NCBI RefSeq assembly: GCF_040869045.1
Contig: NC_090319.1
Location: 286,475,693-286,539,692 of the forward strand
Reading direction: 5' to 3'
DNA: 64,000 bases
DNA from: Eurosta solidaginis
Lineage: Eukaryota > Arthropoda > Insecta > Diptera > Tephritidae
How positions within the stretch are numbered: position 1 is the first letter of the stretch; each line of letters begins with the position of its first letter. A program made the position numbers and the translations under genes. Below the pieces are notes generated by a model. That model did not search any database. It was not told where the DNA came from and saw nothing but the letters and a program-made list of their open reading frames with translations. Shown here piece after piece: positions 33,430 through 44,804 of this stretch.

Positions 33430-34390
33430 TCATCGTTCTAAATAAGTGTTGCCAATGTCCTTGCATGGTGGGTACGGGGCCGCTCTGCCAGTGGAGCGTC
33501 GGGTCGAGCGGAACGGACGCGGCTCCGCGCCGCCCCGGCGCCTACTGGCATTGCGGTGCGATGGGCGGAAAGGACGTGTCTCCGCGCCATCCCCGTGTTC
33601 CATGTGTCTCTGATTGCTTTTCTGCTTCTCATGCTGAAGCAGTGGTCGAAAGGATCGTGCTTCTCCACTGGTCGTTGGCGCGATGGCTAAGGCTGCGGCA
33701 CTTCGGGCGATCTCCTCCATCTCTTCCTCCTCATCTGCTACTTGTTGTGCCCATGATCGGGTGTCCTCCGTGATATGAATAGAGAGCACTTCGTCGGCGC
33801 TTGCTTCCTCGTCGTGCTCGTCGTGGTAGGTAGCGCGTGGCTGCGGTTGCTCATCCTCTATGTGCAGCGTAGTGTGGTGTGGTTCACGGCAGCGATGGCA
33901 ACGGTCGCTGCTAGGGCATATCTCTAACCGATAGGCAATTGGGGCAGTGCCGGTGTATAAGGACGGCCTGGAGGCGTTCTTCTGCCGACATTCTCCTGTA
34001 CAGCGGGCATAGTCGTATGCCGTGATTCTTCTGGCACAAACGGCAGGAGACTGTTAAGGAGTCAACGCGTTGCTCCGTCTTGTTGCGTTTGAATGGGAAG
34101 CCCGTCATTCTGGAACGGGAATTTGTTATTACTTGTTTTGACTCCAGGGGGTTGGGTGGCGCATGGGCGGAGAGTAGAAGCTTAACTGGTTGAGCTTGTG
34201 GTTGGCGTACTTGGGGTAAGGGTTTATTTGGGATGAATAATCTGGTTAAGTTATTCTGCCGATGTAGTGACGTGTAGTGGTTGAACCCACTGTTAGGTTT
34301 AGTAAACTTTGATTGACATACGCCTAAAATTATCTTTCGTTTTGAAAATAGTTTCATCAGAATGAAAATGCTGATATTGAAAACCACCAA
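33430..34390 (-). pseudogene. gag-like zinc-knuckle frame, right-arm copy, broken by 11-bp deletion
   Basis: The first ~155 residues align with the left-arm protein with about 13 differences by my count and keep CRLC, CPLYRRMSAEER and HRHCPNCLS. An 11-bp deletion near 33,930 then shifts the frame and stops it within a few codons. In the left copy the missing bases lie between two ATCG words, so the loss fits slippage or end-joining at a 4-bp repeat. The remaining frame (acidic middle and RPFR-rich end) is still open at 33,430-33,789. The mutation happened after the arms formed, unless the left copy was repaired. Confidence 0.75.
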
Positions 34391-34937
34391 TAGTAAAATT
34401 AAGAATTATTTAATATAGACTTAGGGCAAACTATATTTTTGGTGTTTGCCTAAGGCAGGCAATACGCGATAATATACGGTATATCACGGTAAACCCGTGT
34501 GTTGTCACGGCTCCTTGTAATTGCCCTACAAAATTTGGTCACAAAACTTACCCACGCACATGCAAATGTGACTATGAATATAACCTATGAATGACTGTAA
34601 AATGACTAGTCAAATGACGTCGTGCAGATAAAATGTGCGACAGATGTAAAGAGGCCTTTATTCGCTGTCTGGGAACACTCTTTGTGTTGATTTGGGCCAT
34701 GTTGTGTGAGAATCACAAATTGTGGTCTGTCAGCTGCTCACTCTTCCAATCGTTAGAATGAGACAGATGTGCGGTGCTGCCCATTGCAGTGTAATGATAC
34801 ATAATGGTCATGTCATGAAGGTATTTAGGGAAAACTCGCGTCTGAGTCCTGACGCGACATAAAATTTATAGTCTTTTCTAAAGTTTAATTTCTCCCTTGT
34901 TTGTGGTATCGAAAGCATATATGACACTCCTTTATTC

Positions 34938-35081
34938 TTGCTTGGATTTCAAGCTAAAGGGACTGACGAAACTTTATCGGAACTTCAATACGCAGAGACA
35001 ATTTCTATCATGAAAGCGAGACCACTATTGAGTGTGACACGTTTTGTTTATGTTTTACATTTTAATTTTGCCCAACCCTTT
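34938..35081 (+). pseudogene. Small unknown frame, right-arm copy, cut by LINE insertion
   Basis: It begins MLGFQAKGTDETLSELQYAE like the left-arm copy and is interrupted at 35,081 by the LINE. The lost remainder (KTMQIKRENY...) is still recognisable after 35,600. No function is recognised. Confidence 0.3.
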
Positions 35082-35599
35082 CATGATCGACCAAGCAGAA
35101 AAGGCGTGGGTTCAAGCGCGGGGCTGTAAAGTGTCGAAGATTATGTGTAGGTCTTACAACCTTAGACTAACACAGTTGCTTCTATCATTAAAAAGAGAGG
35201 ACTGTAGACTCATGACGGGTATTCTGACTGGACACTGCCTTCTGGCGTCACATGCCTTTAAATTAGGCTTGGTCAGTGATAGCAGGTGTAGGAAGTGCGG
35301 GTTGGAGGAGGAAACGATCGAGCACGTTCTGTGCTCGTGCCCTGCACTTGCCAGGCTAAGACTCCAGCTATTAGGAGTGATACAGCTGTCAGATCTAGAA
35401 GCAGCAAGTGGCTTAAGTCCTAGGAAGCTTCTAGTATTTGCCAAGAGGACGGAGTTATTTTATAACATAGGTCCTGGTTTTTGATAGGGTTTTTTAGTTT
35501 GGTCGTTAAAACAAACTTCTGGTAACACTACGGACTCAATCAGTCTATGTGAGGTCCTCATGGACCGGCCAGTTCAACCTACCTACCTACCAACCCTTT
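35072..35599 (+). mobile_element. 5'-truncated LINE insertion with 10-bp duplication
   Basis: The insert at 35,082-35,589 is flanked by ccaacccttt on both sides (35,072-35,081 and 35,590-35,599). The left arm shows the uninterrupted site. The 3' end has a short cctacctacc tail rather than poly-A. It belongs to the same family as the fragments at 18,955-19,876 and 54,302-54,556. Confidence 0.85.
35085..35484 (+). pseudogene. LINE ORF2 C-terminal tail (post-RNase H zinc-finger region)
   Basis: The frame is open and reads YNLRLTQLLLSLKREDCRLM, then TGILTGHCLLASHAFKLGLV, then CRKCGLEEETIEHVLCSCPA, ending AKRTELFYNIGPGF. The TGHCLL...CxxC...H..C.CP layout is the conserved C-terminus of I-type LINEs that carry RNase H. 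Only this terminal part was copied, and the reverse transcriptase and endonuclease are absent, so it cannot mobilise itself. The intact frame suggests a relatively recent insertion compared with the relic at 19 kb. Confidence 0.75.
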
Positions 35600-36557
35600 T
35601 TAACAGGGAAAACAATGCAAATAAAACGCGAAAATTATTTCGTGATTCTAAATCCTATGCATAATTCTATGCTTGCGAACACGTGATATAAATATGATTT
35701 AGCTGTTACTCCATGGTTTTAATCTAGAGCCAGTTACAAAAATTTACATCTAAATGCAACAGCAACGATTTGAGTATGAAAGATGCCTCTCACCCAAGGC
35801 GAATTTATACAAGGTGATGGTAAAGCGAATTCAACCAATTCGCCGTGCAGAAAATTGTCAAATCAAAAGAAAATTTTCTTTGATTTCGATTGACTAACAT
35901 ATTTTTGTACAAGGCGTTGTATGGAAAATAATCAAGAAGAAGCAATCAGCTGTTGGGATAACAACACCTGGTACTGAAATCGCCTTGCTCTGACATATTT
36001 CATAGAATTTACTGGGACAATTTCGTCACGTCGACGTTTTGAGATTTTGTCAGAGACAACTGAGAAGCTTTTTGAATAACTTGTATCATAGAAAAAGTTT
36101 AACAAAAACCATTGAAAAAATTTCAGTTTTTGTCCTGTCAGCTTTTAAAATTTCTTTATTTTTTCCTAACCCGTAAAACTTGTATTTTTAGGTTTCAAAG
36201 ACTTTAGAACCATTACAAATTATTAAATTTTCTCTAACGCTTTTTTTTTCAGAAAAAGAGACCTCTATGAAATATGCTTCAAACCAGTGTATGTACTTAG
36301 ATGTTTTTATTTTCAGTTTGTATGTGTGTTTGCTGTGAACCAAACAGCAAACAGAAAAATTGCAATGGCAATTTTTATGAAATTTCGTCAATTAAGTTCT
36401 TATTTTTTTACTTTCGATATTTTAGGAAAAAAATATTAAATTTTTTACAAAAATTATGCAAACTAATTTCAAAAAAATTCCGGAAAATTTTCGAAAATTT
36501 GGAAAATTTAACGAAATTTTTGAACTTTTTATTTGGAGTCCCCTGAGTCATTTTTAT

Positions 36558-39500
36558 ACTCAGTTGAGCAGAGCTCACAGAGTATATTAAGTTTGATTGG
36601 ATAACGGTTGGTTGTACATATATAAAGGAATCGAGATAGATATAGACTTCCATATATCAAAATAATCAGGATCGAAAAAAAATTTGATTGAGCCATGTCC
36701 GTCCGTCCGTCCGTTAACACGATAACTTGAGTAAATTTTGAGGTATCTTGATGAAATTTGGTATGTAGGTTCCTGAGCACTTATCTCAGATCGCTATTTA
36801 AAATGAACGATATCGGACTATAACCACGCCCACTTTTTCGATATCGAAAATTTCGAAAAACCGAAAAAGTGCGATAATTCATTACAAAAGACCGATAAAG
36901 CGACGAAACTTGGTAGATGAGTTGAACTTATGACGCAAAATAGAAAATTAGTAAAATTTTGGACAATGGGCGTGGCACCGCCCACTTTTAAAAGAAGGTA
37001 ATTTAAAAATTTTGCAAGCTGTAATTTGGCAGTCGTTGAAGATATCATGATAAAATTTGGCAGGAACGTTACTCTTATTACTATATGTACGCTTAATAAA
37101 AAGTAGCAAAATCGGAGAAGGACCACGCCCACTTTTAAAAAAAATTTTTTAAAAGTAAAATTTTAACAAAAAATTTAATATCTTTACAGTATATAAGTAA
37201 ATTATGTCAAGATTCAACTCCAGTAATGATATGGTGCAACAAAATACAAAAATAAAAGAAAATTTAAAAATGGGCGTGGCTCCGCCCTTTTTCATTTAAT
37301 TTGTCTAGGATACTTTTAACGCCATAAGTCGAACAAAAATTAACCAATCCTTTTGAAATTTGGTAGGGGCATAGATTTTATGGCGTTAACTGTTTTCTGT
37401 GAAAATGGGCGAAATCGGTTGATGCCACGCCCAGTTTTTATACACAGTCGTCCGTCTGTCCTTCCGCATGGCCGTGAACACGATAACTTGAGCAAAAATC
37501 GATATCTCTTTACTAAACTCAGTTCACGTACTTATCTGAACTCACTTTATCTTGGTATGAAAAATGAACGAAATCCGACTATGACCACGCCCACTTTTTC
37601 CATATCGAAAATTACGAAAAATGAAAAAAATGCCATAATTCTATACCAAATACGAAAAAAGGGATGAAATATGGTAAGGTAATTGGATTGTTTTATTGAG
37701 GCGAAATATAACTTTAGAAAAAACTTTATAAAATGGTTGTGACACCTACCATATTAAGTAGAAGTAAATGAAAAAGTTCGGCAGGGCGAAATAAAAAACC
37801 CTTAAAATCTTGGCAGGTATTACATATATAAATAAATTAGCGGTATCCAACAGATGATGTTCTGGGTCACTCTGGTCCACATTTTGGTCGATATCTGGAA
37901 AACGCCTTCACATATACAACTACCACCACTCCCTTTTAAAACTCTCATTAATACCTTTAATTTGATACCCATGTCGTACAAACTCATTCTAGAGTCACCC
38001 CTGGTCCACCTTTATGGCGATATTTCGAAAAGACGAACACCTATAGAACGAAGGCCCAATCCCTTTTAAAAATACTCATTAACACCTTTCATTTGATACC
38101 CATATCGTACAAACAAAGTCTAGAGTCACCCCTGGTCCAGAAAGGCCCACTCGCTCTTAAAATACTCATTAACTCCTTTCGTTTGATACCCATATTGCAC
38201 AAACGAATTCTAGGGTCACTCCTGGTCCACCTTTATGGCGATATCTCGAAACGGCGTCCACCTATGGAACTAAGGATTACTCCCTTTTAAAATACTTATT
38301 AATTAAATGAAAGGTATTTGATACCCATATCGTACAAACGCATTCTAGAGTCACACCTGGTCCATCTTTATGGCGATATCTCGAAAATGCGTCCACCTAT
38401 AGAACTAAGGCCCACTCACTCTTAAAATACTCATTAACTCCTTTCGATTGATACCCATATTGCACAAACGAATTCTAGAGTCACCCCTGGTCCACCTTTA
38501 TGGCGATATCTCGAAAAGGGGTACACCTATAGAACTAAGCCCCACGCCCTTTTAAAATAATCATTAACACCTTTCATTTGATACCCATATCGTACAAACA
38601 AAGTCTAGAGTCACCCCTGGTCCACCTTTATTGCGATACCTTGAAAATGCGTCCACCTATAGAACTAAGGCCCACTCCCTCTTAAAATACTCATTAACTC
38701 CTTTCGTTTGATACCCATATTGCACAAACGAATTCTAGAGTCACCCCTTTATGGCGATATCTCGAAACGGCGTCCACCTATAAAACGAAGGCCCACTCCC
38801 TTTTAAAAATACTCATTAACACCTTTCATTTGATACCCATATCGTACAAACAAAGTCTATAGTCACCCCTGGTCCATCTTTGCGGCGATATCTCGAAAAG
38901 GCGTCCATCTATAGTACTTAGGTCCACGCCCTTTTAAAATACTAATTAATACCTTTCATTTGATACCCATATCGTACAAACGCATTCTAGAGTCAACCCT
39001 GATCCACCTTTATGGCGATATCTCGAAAAGGCGTCCAGCTATAGAACTAAGGCCCACTCCCTCTTAAAATACTCATTAACACCTTTCATTTGATACTCAT
39101 ATTGCACAAACGAATTCTAGGGTCACTCCTGGTCCGCCTTTATGGCGATATCTCGAAACGGCGTCCACCTATGGAACTAAGGATTACTCCCTTTTAAAAT
39201 ACTCATTAACACCTTTCATTTGATACCCATATCGTACAAACGCATTCTAGAGTCACACCTGGTCCAACTTTATGGCGATATCTCGAAAAGGCGTCCACCT
39301 ATAGAACTAAGGCCCACTCCCTCTTAAAATACTCATTAACTCCTTTCGTTTGATACCCATATTGCACAAACAAATTCTAAAGTCACCCCTGGTCCACCTT
39401 TATGGCGATATCTCGAAAAGGCGAACACCTATAAAACGAAGGCCCACTCCCTTTTAAAAATACTCATTAACACCTTTCTTTTGTAACTCATATCGTACAA

Positions 39501-40276
39501 ACAAAGTCTAGAGTCACCCTTGGTCCACCTTTATTGCGATACCTCGAAAATGCGTCCACCAATAGAACTAAGGCCCACTCCCTCTTAAAATACTCATTAA
39601 CTCCTTTCGTTTGATACCCATATTGCACAAACGAATTCTAGAGTCACCCCTGGCCCACCTTTATGGCGATATCTCGAAACGGCGTCCACCTATAGAACTA
39701 AGGCCCACTCCCTTTTAAAATACTCATTAACACCTTTCGTTTGATGCCCATATTGTGCAAACAAATTCTAGGGTCACCCCTGGTCCACCTTTATGGCGAT
39801 ATCTCGAAACGGCGTCCACCTATGGAACTAAGGATTACTCCCTTTTAAAATGCTCATTAACACCTTTCATTTGATACCCATATCGTACAAACGCATTCTA
39901 GAGTCACCCCTGGTCCATCTTTGCGGCGATATCTCGAAAAGGCGTCCATCTATAGTACTTAGGTCCACGCCCTTTTAAAATACTCATTAATACCTTTCAT
40001 TTGATACCCATATCGTACAAACGCATTCTAGAGTCAACCCTGATCCACCTTTATGGCTATATCCCTAAATGGCGTCCACCTATAGAACTATGGCCCACTC
40101 CCTCATAAAATACTCTTTAATGCCTTTCATTTGATACACATATCATACAAACACATTCCAGGGTTTCCCTCGGTTAATTTTCCTACATGGTTATTTTCCC
40201 TTATGTTGTCACCATAGCTCTCAACTGAGTATGTAATGTTCGGTTACACCCGAACTTAACCTTCCTTACTTGTTAG
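36558..40276 (+). mobile_element. Family A element, complete, 3.7 kb, inserted in right arm at T^T
   Basis: Comparison with the left arm (27,605-27,640) shows that exactly 36,558-40,276 is extra, with single T bases on each side and no target duplication. The element begins actcagttgagcagagct, has (GTCC)n at 36,699-36,714 and a body with repeated accacgcccac words, then about 18 tandem 130-bp units. It ends with ctcaactgagtatgtaatg, the hairpin ttcggttacacccgaa and ccttccttacttgttag. Insertion between two T bases, the subterminal inverted repeat and the 3' hairpin are reported hallmarks of Helentron-type elements, so I infer a non-autonomous member. It has no coding region. Confidence 0.8.
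37843..40150 (+). repeat. 130-bp tandem array, about 18 units
   Basis: The word tctagagtcacccctggtcc recurs at about 37,990, 38,121, 38,346, 38,476, 38,606, 38,736 and onward, mostly in steps of 130 bp with some deleted units (90, 118). Each unit carries ggcgatatctcgaaaa, ggcgtccacctatagaac, cactccctcttaaaat and catttgatacccatat. Other family A copies here have only one or two units, so this copy has expanded. Confidence 0.9.
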
Positions 40277-40652
40277 TCTAGAAATATATAAGTTGTTAAT
40301 TTTTGACGATTAAATTTATCCGAAGTGTGTTTCAGATTTTCTTATTTCAAAAAAAAAAAAAAAACTTAACAATTTGTTTGGAGGAAAATCTAAAACACCC
40401 CCCGAAAAAATATTGGCTTTGCGAATATCGAGGATGTAAATGATGTGCTGGCAGCCGCCGTGGCCTTGTGTAGCGTGCTCCAATTGCCACATCGAAGATC
40501 CTGGGTTCAAGCTCCGAGCAAAGCAAGATTTAAAATTTAGAAAAAGGTTATTTCAATTAGAAAAAAGTGTTTTCTATGCGGTGTCGCCCTTAGGCAGTGA
40601 TTTGGCAAACACTCCGAGTGTATTTTTGCCATAAAAAGCTTGTCAGTGAAAA
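40277..40652. repeat. Right arm of giant inverted repeat, outer part
   Basis: This is the inverse of 27,234-27,616: tctagaaatatataag, a poly-A run at 40,350-40,365, then the head and body of a SINE. Homology with the left arm ends at about 40,652 inside the SINE. Confidence 0.85.
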
Positions 40653-40800
40653 TTCATATGCCTTGCAGATGCCGTTCGGAGCAGGCGCGTGTAGCATGTA
40701 GAGTACCACCTGCCAATGTGTAGGAAAAATAAAAAGATCACGACGCGAATTGGAAGAAAAGCTCGGCGTTAAATCTCTTCGGAGGTTATAGCGCATTGCT
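40452..40800 (+). mobile_element. SINE copy, full length, at outer edge of right arm
   Basis: Head gccgccgtggcc, B-box-like gggttcaagctcc, body and 3' end (cggaggttatagcgc) are all present. It abuts the next family A element at about 40,803. Confidence 0.8.
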
Positions 40801-40802
40801 TT

Positions 40803-43232
40803 TTTATACTCAGCTACTAACGGCATAAACTAATCGAGATAGATATAGACTTCTATATATCAAAATGGTATGGGCGAAAACAGAAATTCATTTAGCCATG
40901 TCCGTCCTTTCGTCTGTCTGTCCGTCCGTCCGTCCGTAAACACTATAACTTGAGCAAATTTTGAGGTATCTTAATGAAATTTGGTATGTAAGTTCCTCGG
41001 CACTCAGCTCATATCGCTATTAAAAATGAACGAAATTGGACTATAACCACGCCCACTTTTTCAATGTCGAAAATTTCGAAAAACCGAAAAAGTGCGATAA
41101 TTCATTAACAAAGACGGATAAAGCGATAAAACTTGGTAGGTGGGTTGACTTTTGACGCAAGATAGAAAATTTGTAAAATTTTGGACAATGGGTGTGGCAC
41201 CGCCCACTTTTAAAGGAAGGTAATTTAAAAGTTTTGCAAGCTGTAACTTGGCATTCGTTGTAGATATCGTGATCAAATTTAGCAGGAATATGTGTTCTAA
41301 ATAAAAATTAGCAAAATCGTATGACGAACACGTCCACTTTAAAAAAAAAATTTTTTAAAAGTCAAATTTTAACAAAAAATTGAACATCTTTACAGTATAT
41401 AAGTAAATTATGTCAACATTCAACTCCAGTAATGATATGGTGCAACAAAATACAAAAATAAAAGCAAAAATTTCAAAATGGGCGTGGCTCCCCCCTTTTT
41501 CATTTAATTTGTCTAGAATATTTTTAATGCCATAAGTCGAACAAAAATTTACCAATCCTTGTGAAATTTGGTAAGGGTATCCCTTCTATGACGATAACTG
41601 TTTCCTGTGGAAATGGGCGAATTCGGATGAAGCCACGCCCAGTTTTTATACACAGTGGACCGTCTGTCCTTCCGCCCGGCCGTTAACACGATAACTTGAG
41701 CCAAAATCGATATATCTATACTAAGCTTAGTTCACGCACTTATCTGAATTCACTTTATCTTGGTATTAAAAATGGGCCAAATCCGACTATAACCACGCCC
41801 ACTTTTGCGATATAGAAAATTTCGAAAATTTGAAAAAAAATCTATAATTCTAAACCAAATATGAAAAAAGGGATGAAACATGGTGGTTGCATAGGTTTTT
41901 TGACGCAAAATATAACTTTAGAAAAAACTTTGTAAAATGGGTGTGACACCTACCATATTAAGTAGAAGAAAATGAAAAAGTTCTACAGGGCGAAATTAAA
42001 ATCCCTTGGAATCATGGCAGGAATACTGTTCGTGGTACTACATATATAAATAAATTAGCGGTAGCCGAGATAAGATGTTCTGTGTCACCCTGGTCCATAT
42101 TTTGGTCGATATCCCGAAAACGCCTTCACATATACAACTAAGGGCCACTCCATTTTAAGACCCTCATTAATACCTTTAATTTGATACACATATCGTACAA
42201 ACACATTCTAGAATCACCCCTGGTCCACCTTTATGGCGATATCGCGAAAAGGCGTCCACCTATAGAACTAAGGGTCACTCCCTTTTGAAATACTCTTTAA
42301 TACCTTGCATTTGATATCCATGTCCTATAAACACTTTCCAAGGTTACCCTAGGTTCATTTTCCTACATGGTGAATTTCCCTTATTTGACAAAGGATGAAG
42401 AAAAATAGTTCCAAAAAACAATTCGGACTCTTATCGGACTCATAATTAAGAGCACTTCGAAAATATTTCAGGTGTGATTTAAAAAAAATGATAAAGAAAT
42501 GCGTTCAGATTTAACCAAATTTTCATATTAAAAAAAAAAATATTGTAACGAATATTAGCAGCACTAAGGGATACTATCATCTCTAAGCCGATGCTAAGCA
42601 GTGACTTGATGCACATCAATAATTCAATCATTATGTCCACACATATGTACGTACACGCAGCGGAGAAGCAACGCACAAACACATGCATATATCTTATCTG
42701 AGGTGCTCACAAGAGAGGGCAATAATTTGTGCAAGTATTACTCACGCGCATATGAGAAGCTATAAACGTAGTTGTGGCTGGTGATTTCGTAGCTGATAAC
42801 TAACTAGTAAGTTCTGGAACGGAAAAGCCTAGAAGTATGCAACGAGGAAACCAGACAGTATAAAAGGCGACAACAGTAGAGGCGCGATAATCTGTTTGGT
42901 TTAAGCAAGCTATTGGTTGCACAGTATAATTGTTATTGTGAAGTACTTTAATAAAGGCCATTTTTGCATTATTCAATATTGGAGTTATTTATTCAACAGT
43001 TTAGCGATTCGAACGTTAGCAGAGAATTTGGAATAAGCGGTATTGCAGTAAATTCGTTACAATATTCAAATAGAACGAATTGATAGATGAAGAAAGATAG
43101 CAAAGGCAAGTTGCTCCACTTTTAGGTATTGCCATTTGTATGTATCAATGAAAAAGACAGTTTTATCTCCAAAGCTCTCAGCTGAGTATGTAATGTTCAG
43201 TTACACCCGAACTTAGCCTTCCCTACTTGTTG
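40803..43232 (+). mobile_element. Family A element containing a solo LTR
   Basis: It begins ttttatactcagctactaac, has (GTCC)n at 40,898-40,938, the conserved body and about two 130-bp units (42,066-42,300). It ends at 43,232 with the hairpin (ttcagttacacccgaa) and ccttccctacttgtt. A 518-bp solo LTR with its 4-bp duplication is inserted at 42,544-43,061. The copy at 52,985-53,690 shows the corresponding empty site. Confidence 0.8.
42540..43065 (+). mobile_element. Solo LTR (gypsy-like), ATAT duplication
   Basis: The LTR at 42,544-43,061 begins TGTAACGAAT and ends ATTCGTTACA (perfect 10-bp inverted ends). It is flanked by ATAT on both sides. It has a TATA box (TATAAAA at 42,859-42,865) and a polyadenylation-type AATAAA at 42,950-42,955. 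No internal retroviral region remains, which fits loss by LTR-LTR recombination. The 4-bp duplication and ATAT target are in line with gypsy-type insertion. Confidence 0.85.
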
Positions 43233-43235
43233 TAA

Positions 43236-44579
43236 CTCCACTTAATCAACTTTGATATTTTGTCAAACATCGATTTAGGTTACTTTAATAAATCACCATA
43301 TATGCCAGTTTCAAAGCTGCTTTTATTCTGATTTTTTTGTACATTCACAATTCATGGAAGGCATTCAATATTCATTAAAACCATCAAACTAATGCTTATA
43401 ATAACACAAAAATGCTACTAAAGAGGTCACATAAATACTTCAAAATAATATACGTATGCACATACAAGCTTTTCGATAAAAATATGTCCAATTATAGTGA
43501 AACCATAATTTTCTACCATAAATATTGTTAGTTAAAACTAAAGCCTCGCGTGCACGATAGCGATATTTGTAAACTCTTCTAAAACGGACAGCTTCAGTTT
43601 GGATCTCTTGAGCACATAGGGTCTTCGGAATGGGCTTAGCGTGAAGTTTTACAAGCCAAATCTGTGAGTAAAAAATTTCAAATAGTATGGCGCTCATTTT
43701 GTGTTATTCGTATGAAAAGTGTTATTAGAGCCGAAGGTCAAAAAGTTAAATTATTTCCATTTAATTTTTCTCGTTTTGAAGTCCTATTAATACTCCACAT
43801 ATAGCAAAGGGACATACCTTCCTCTCAATCTACCCATTTGTAAGTCTTCTTCTTTGAATTCAGTTTTTCATATCGTCTTGAGTAGTAGTAGTTATTTTCA
43901 ATTTATTTATTTCCCACAAAAAAAAAAAAAAAAAAAAAAATAGGACAGGAAATATATTCTAATGCAAATGAGGTCACTTCACCACATATTACACTGACAA
44001 ACTGACTGATTGATGTCCCACAATTTTATGGGTTCGCGTGCATGACGTTTTTCCATTATGATTTCCTTCCTCTATTGCTGGCAGCACGAAATAATGAATC
44101 TTAAAATATTTTCGTAGATCATTGGTGCACAGTGAGGATAGCGCTTCCAATGCAAATGGGCACGATTTATGTCTTGTTAAAAAATATTTGGCTACATAAT
44201 TATTCTCCGTATAAAAATTGAACTGCTTTAAGTAAAAAAAGAAAGTATTGCACTACTTGTTCGGCAGAATCGAAACGCTTTTGCTGCGGTAATAACCGAT
44301 TGGTTTTTGGAAGCACCAAGAAACTCCTGAGTACACCCCTGCTAGAGATGAGTTTGAATATTTGACTTTTTTTGTGAATTAAGAATAATTGAAAATTGAA
44401 ATTTTGTAATATTGAGAAGAATATCATAACTAAGATCGATGATAAAGGGTTTGCCAACCACACGTGAAAAAAATGTTTAGTGAAGTTGATGTTAAGGATA
44501 AGAAGGAAGCATGGAGGAATAATTGCAATACTAGTTGAGGGTGTTCGAATCAAACAACAGAAAGCGCTTTTTCTAGAAC
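43236..44579. other. Unassigned sequence with poly-A tract
   Basis: A run of 23 A bases lies at 43,918-43,940. A minus-strand frame of 181 codons (44,200-44,745) lacks recognised motifs and overlaps a plus-strand LINE tail, so I treat it as spurious. Confidence 0.45.
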
Positions 44580-44740
44580 TGAATTCAGTATGACGGAGCC
44601 CGCCTATGGAAAAAGAGGAAGAGAGTGGCGCCCAATTCAATCGAAGCATCAGGTGAAAACGATTTAAACTCCCTCGGTGTGAAGAGAAGAAGCGACTGGC
44701 GCGAATTGTTGGACGGCCATAACTGTTTAAACGGTTAATC
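44580..44740 (+). pseudogene. LINE ORF2 C-terminal tail fragment
   Basis: Plus-strand frames read APNSIEASGENDLNSLGV then RRSDWRELLDGHNCLNG. This is the counterpart of the minus-strand tail near 6,840-6,950 (QSEEATGAPCW in shifted frame) and fits the W-R-rich end of RTE/CR1-like LINE proteins. One frame change is present and no upstream domain is visible. Confidence 0.55.
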
Positions 44741-44804
44741 GCCAATTACTATGTAAGTAAGATTTAAGATATTTCGGACCATTTTTGACGTCGAAGTTGC
44801 AAAA

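Larger units (their letters stand above)
32032..36557. repeat. Right arm of giant inverted repeat, inner part
   Basis: This is the inverse of the left arm from its inner edge outward. It carries a LINE insertion (35,082-35,589) absent on the left, one 118-bp unit fewer and an 11-bp deletion in the gag-like frame. It stops at T 36,557 where a family A element was inserted, and continues at 40,277. Confidence 0.9.

Noticed and set aside
37843..40150. CRISPR-like array
   Set aside because: The whole 130-bp unit is repeated without unique spacers, and the DNA is from a fly transposon.
27234..40652. Terminal inverted repeats of a Maverick/Polinton-type element
   Set aside because: There is no polymerase, integrase, ATPase or protease coding region, and the arm boundary falls inside a SINE rather than at a clean terminus.
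42531..42543. Poly-A before the solo LTR as a retroposon tail
   Set aside because: The paralogous copy at 53 kb shows the LTR duplication is ATAT; the A-run is local expansion in the host element.
44200..44745. 181-codon minus-strand frame
   Set aside because: It has no motif, and its first part is the antisense of a LINE tail that is recognisable on the plus strand.
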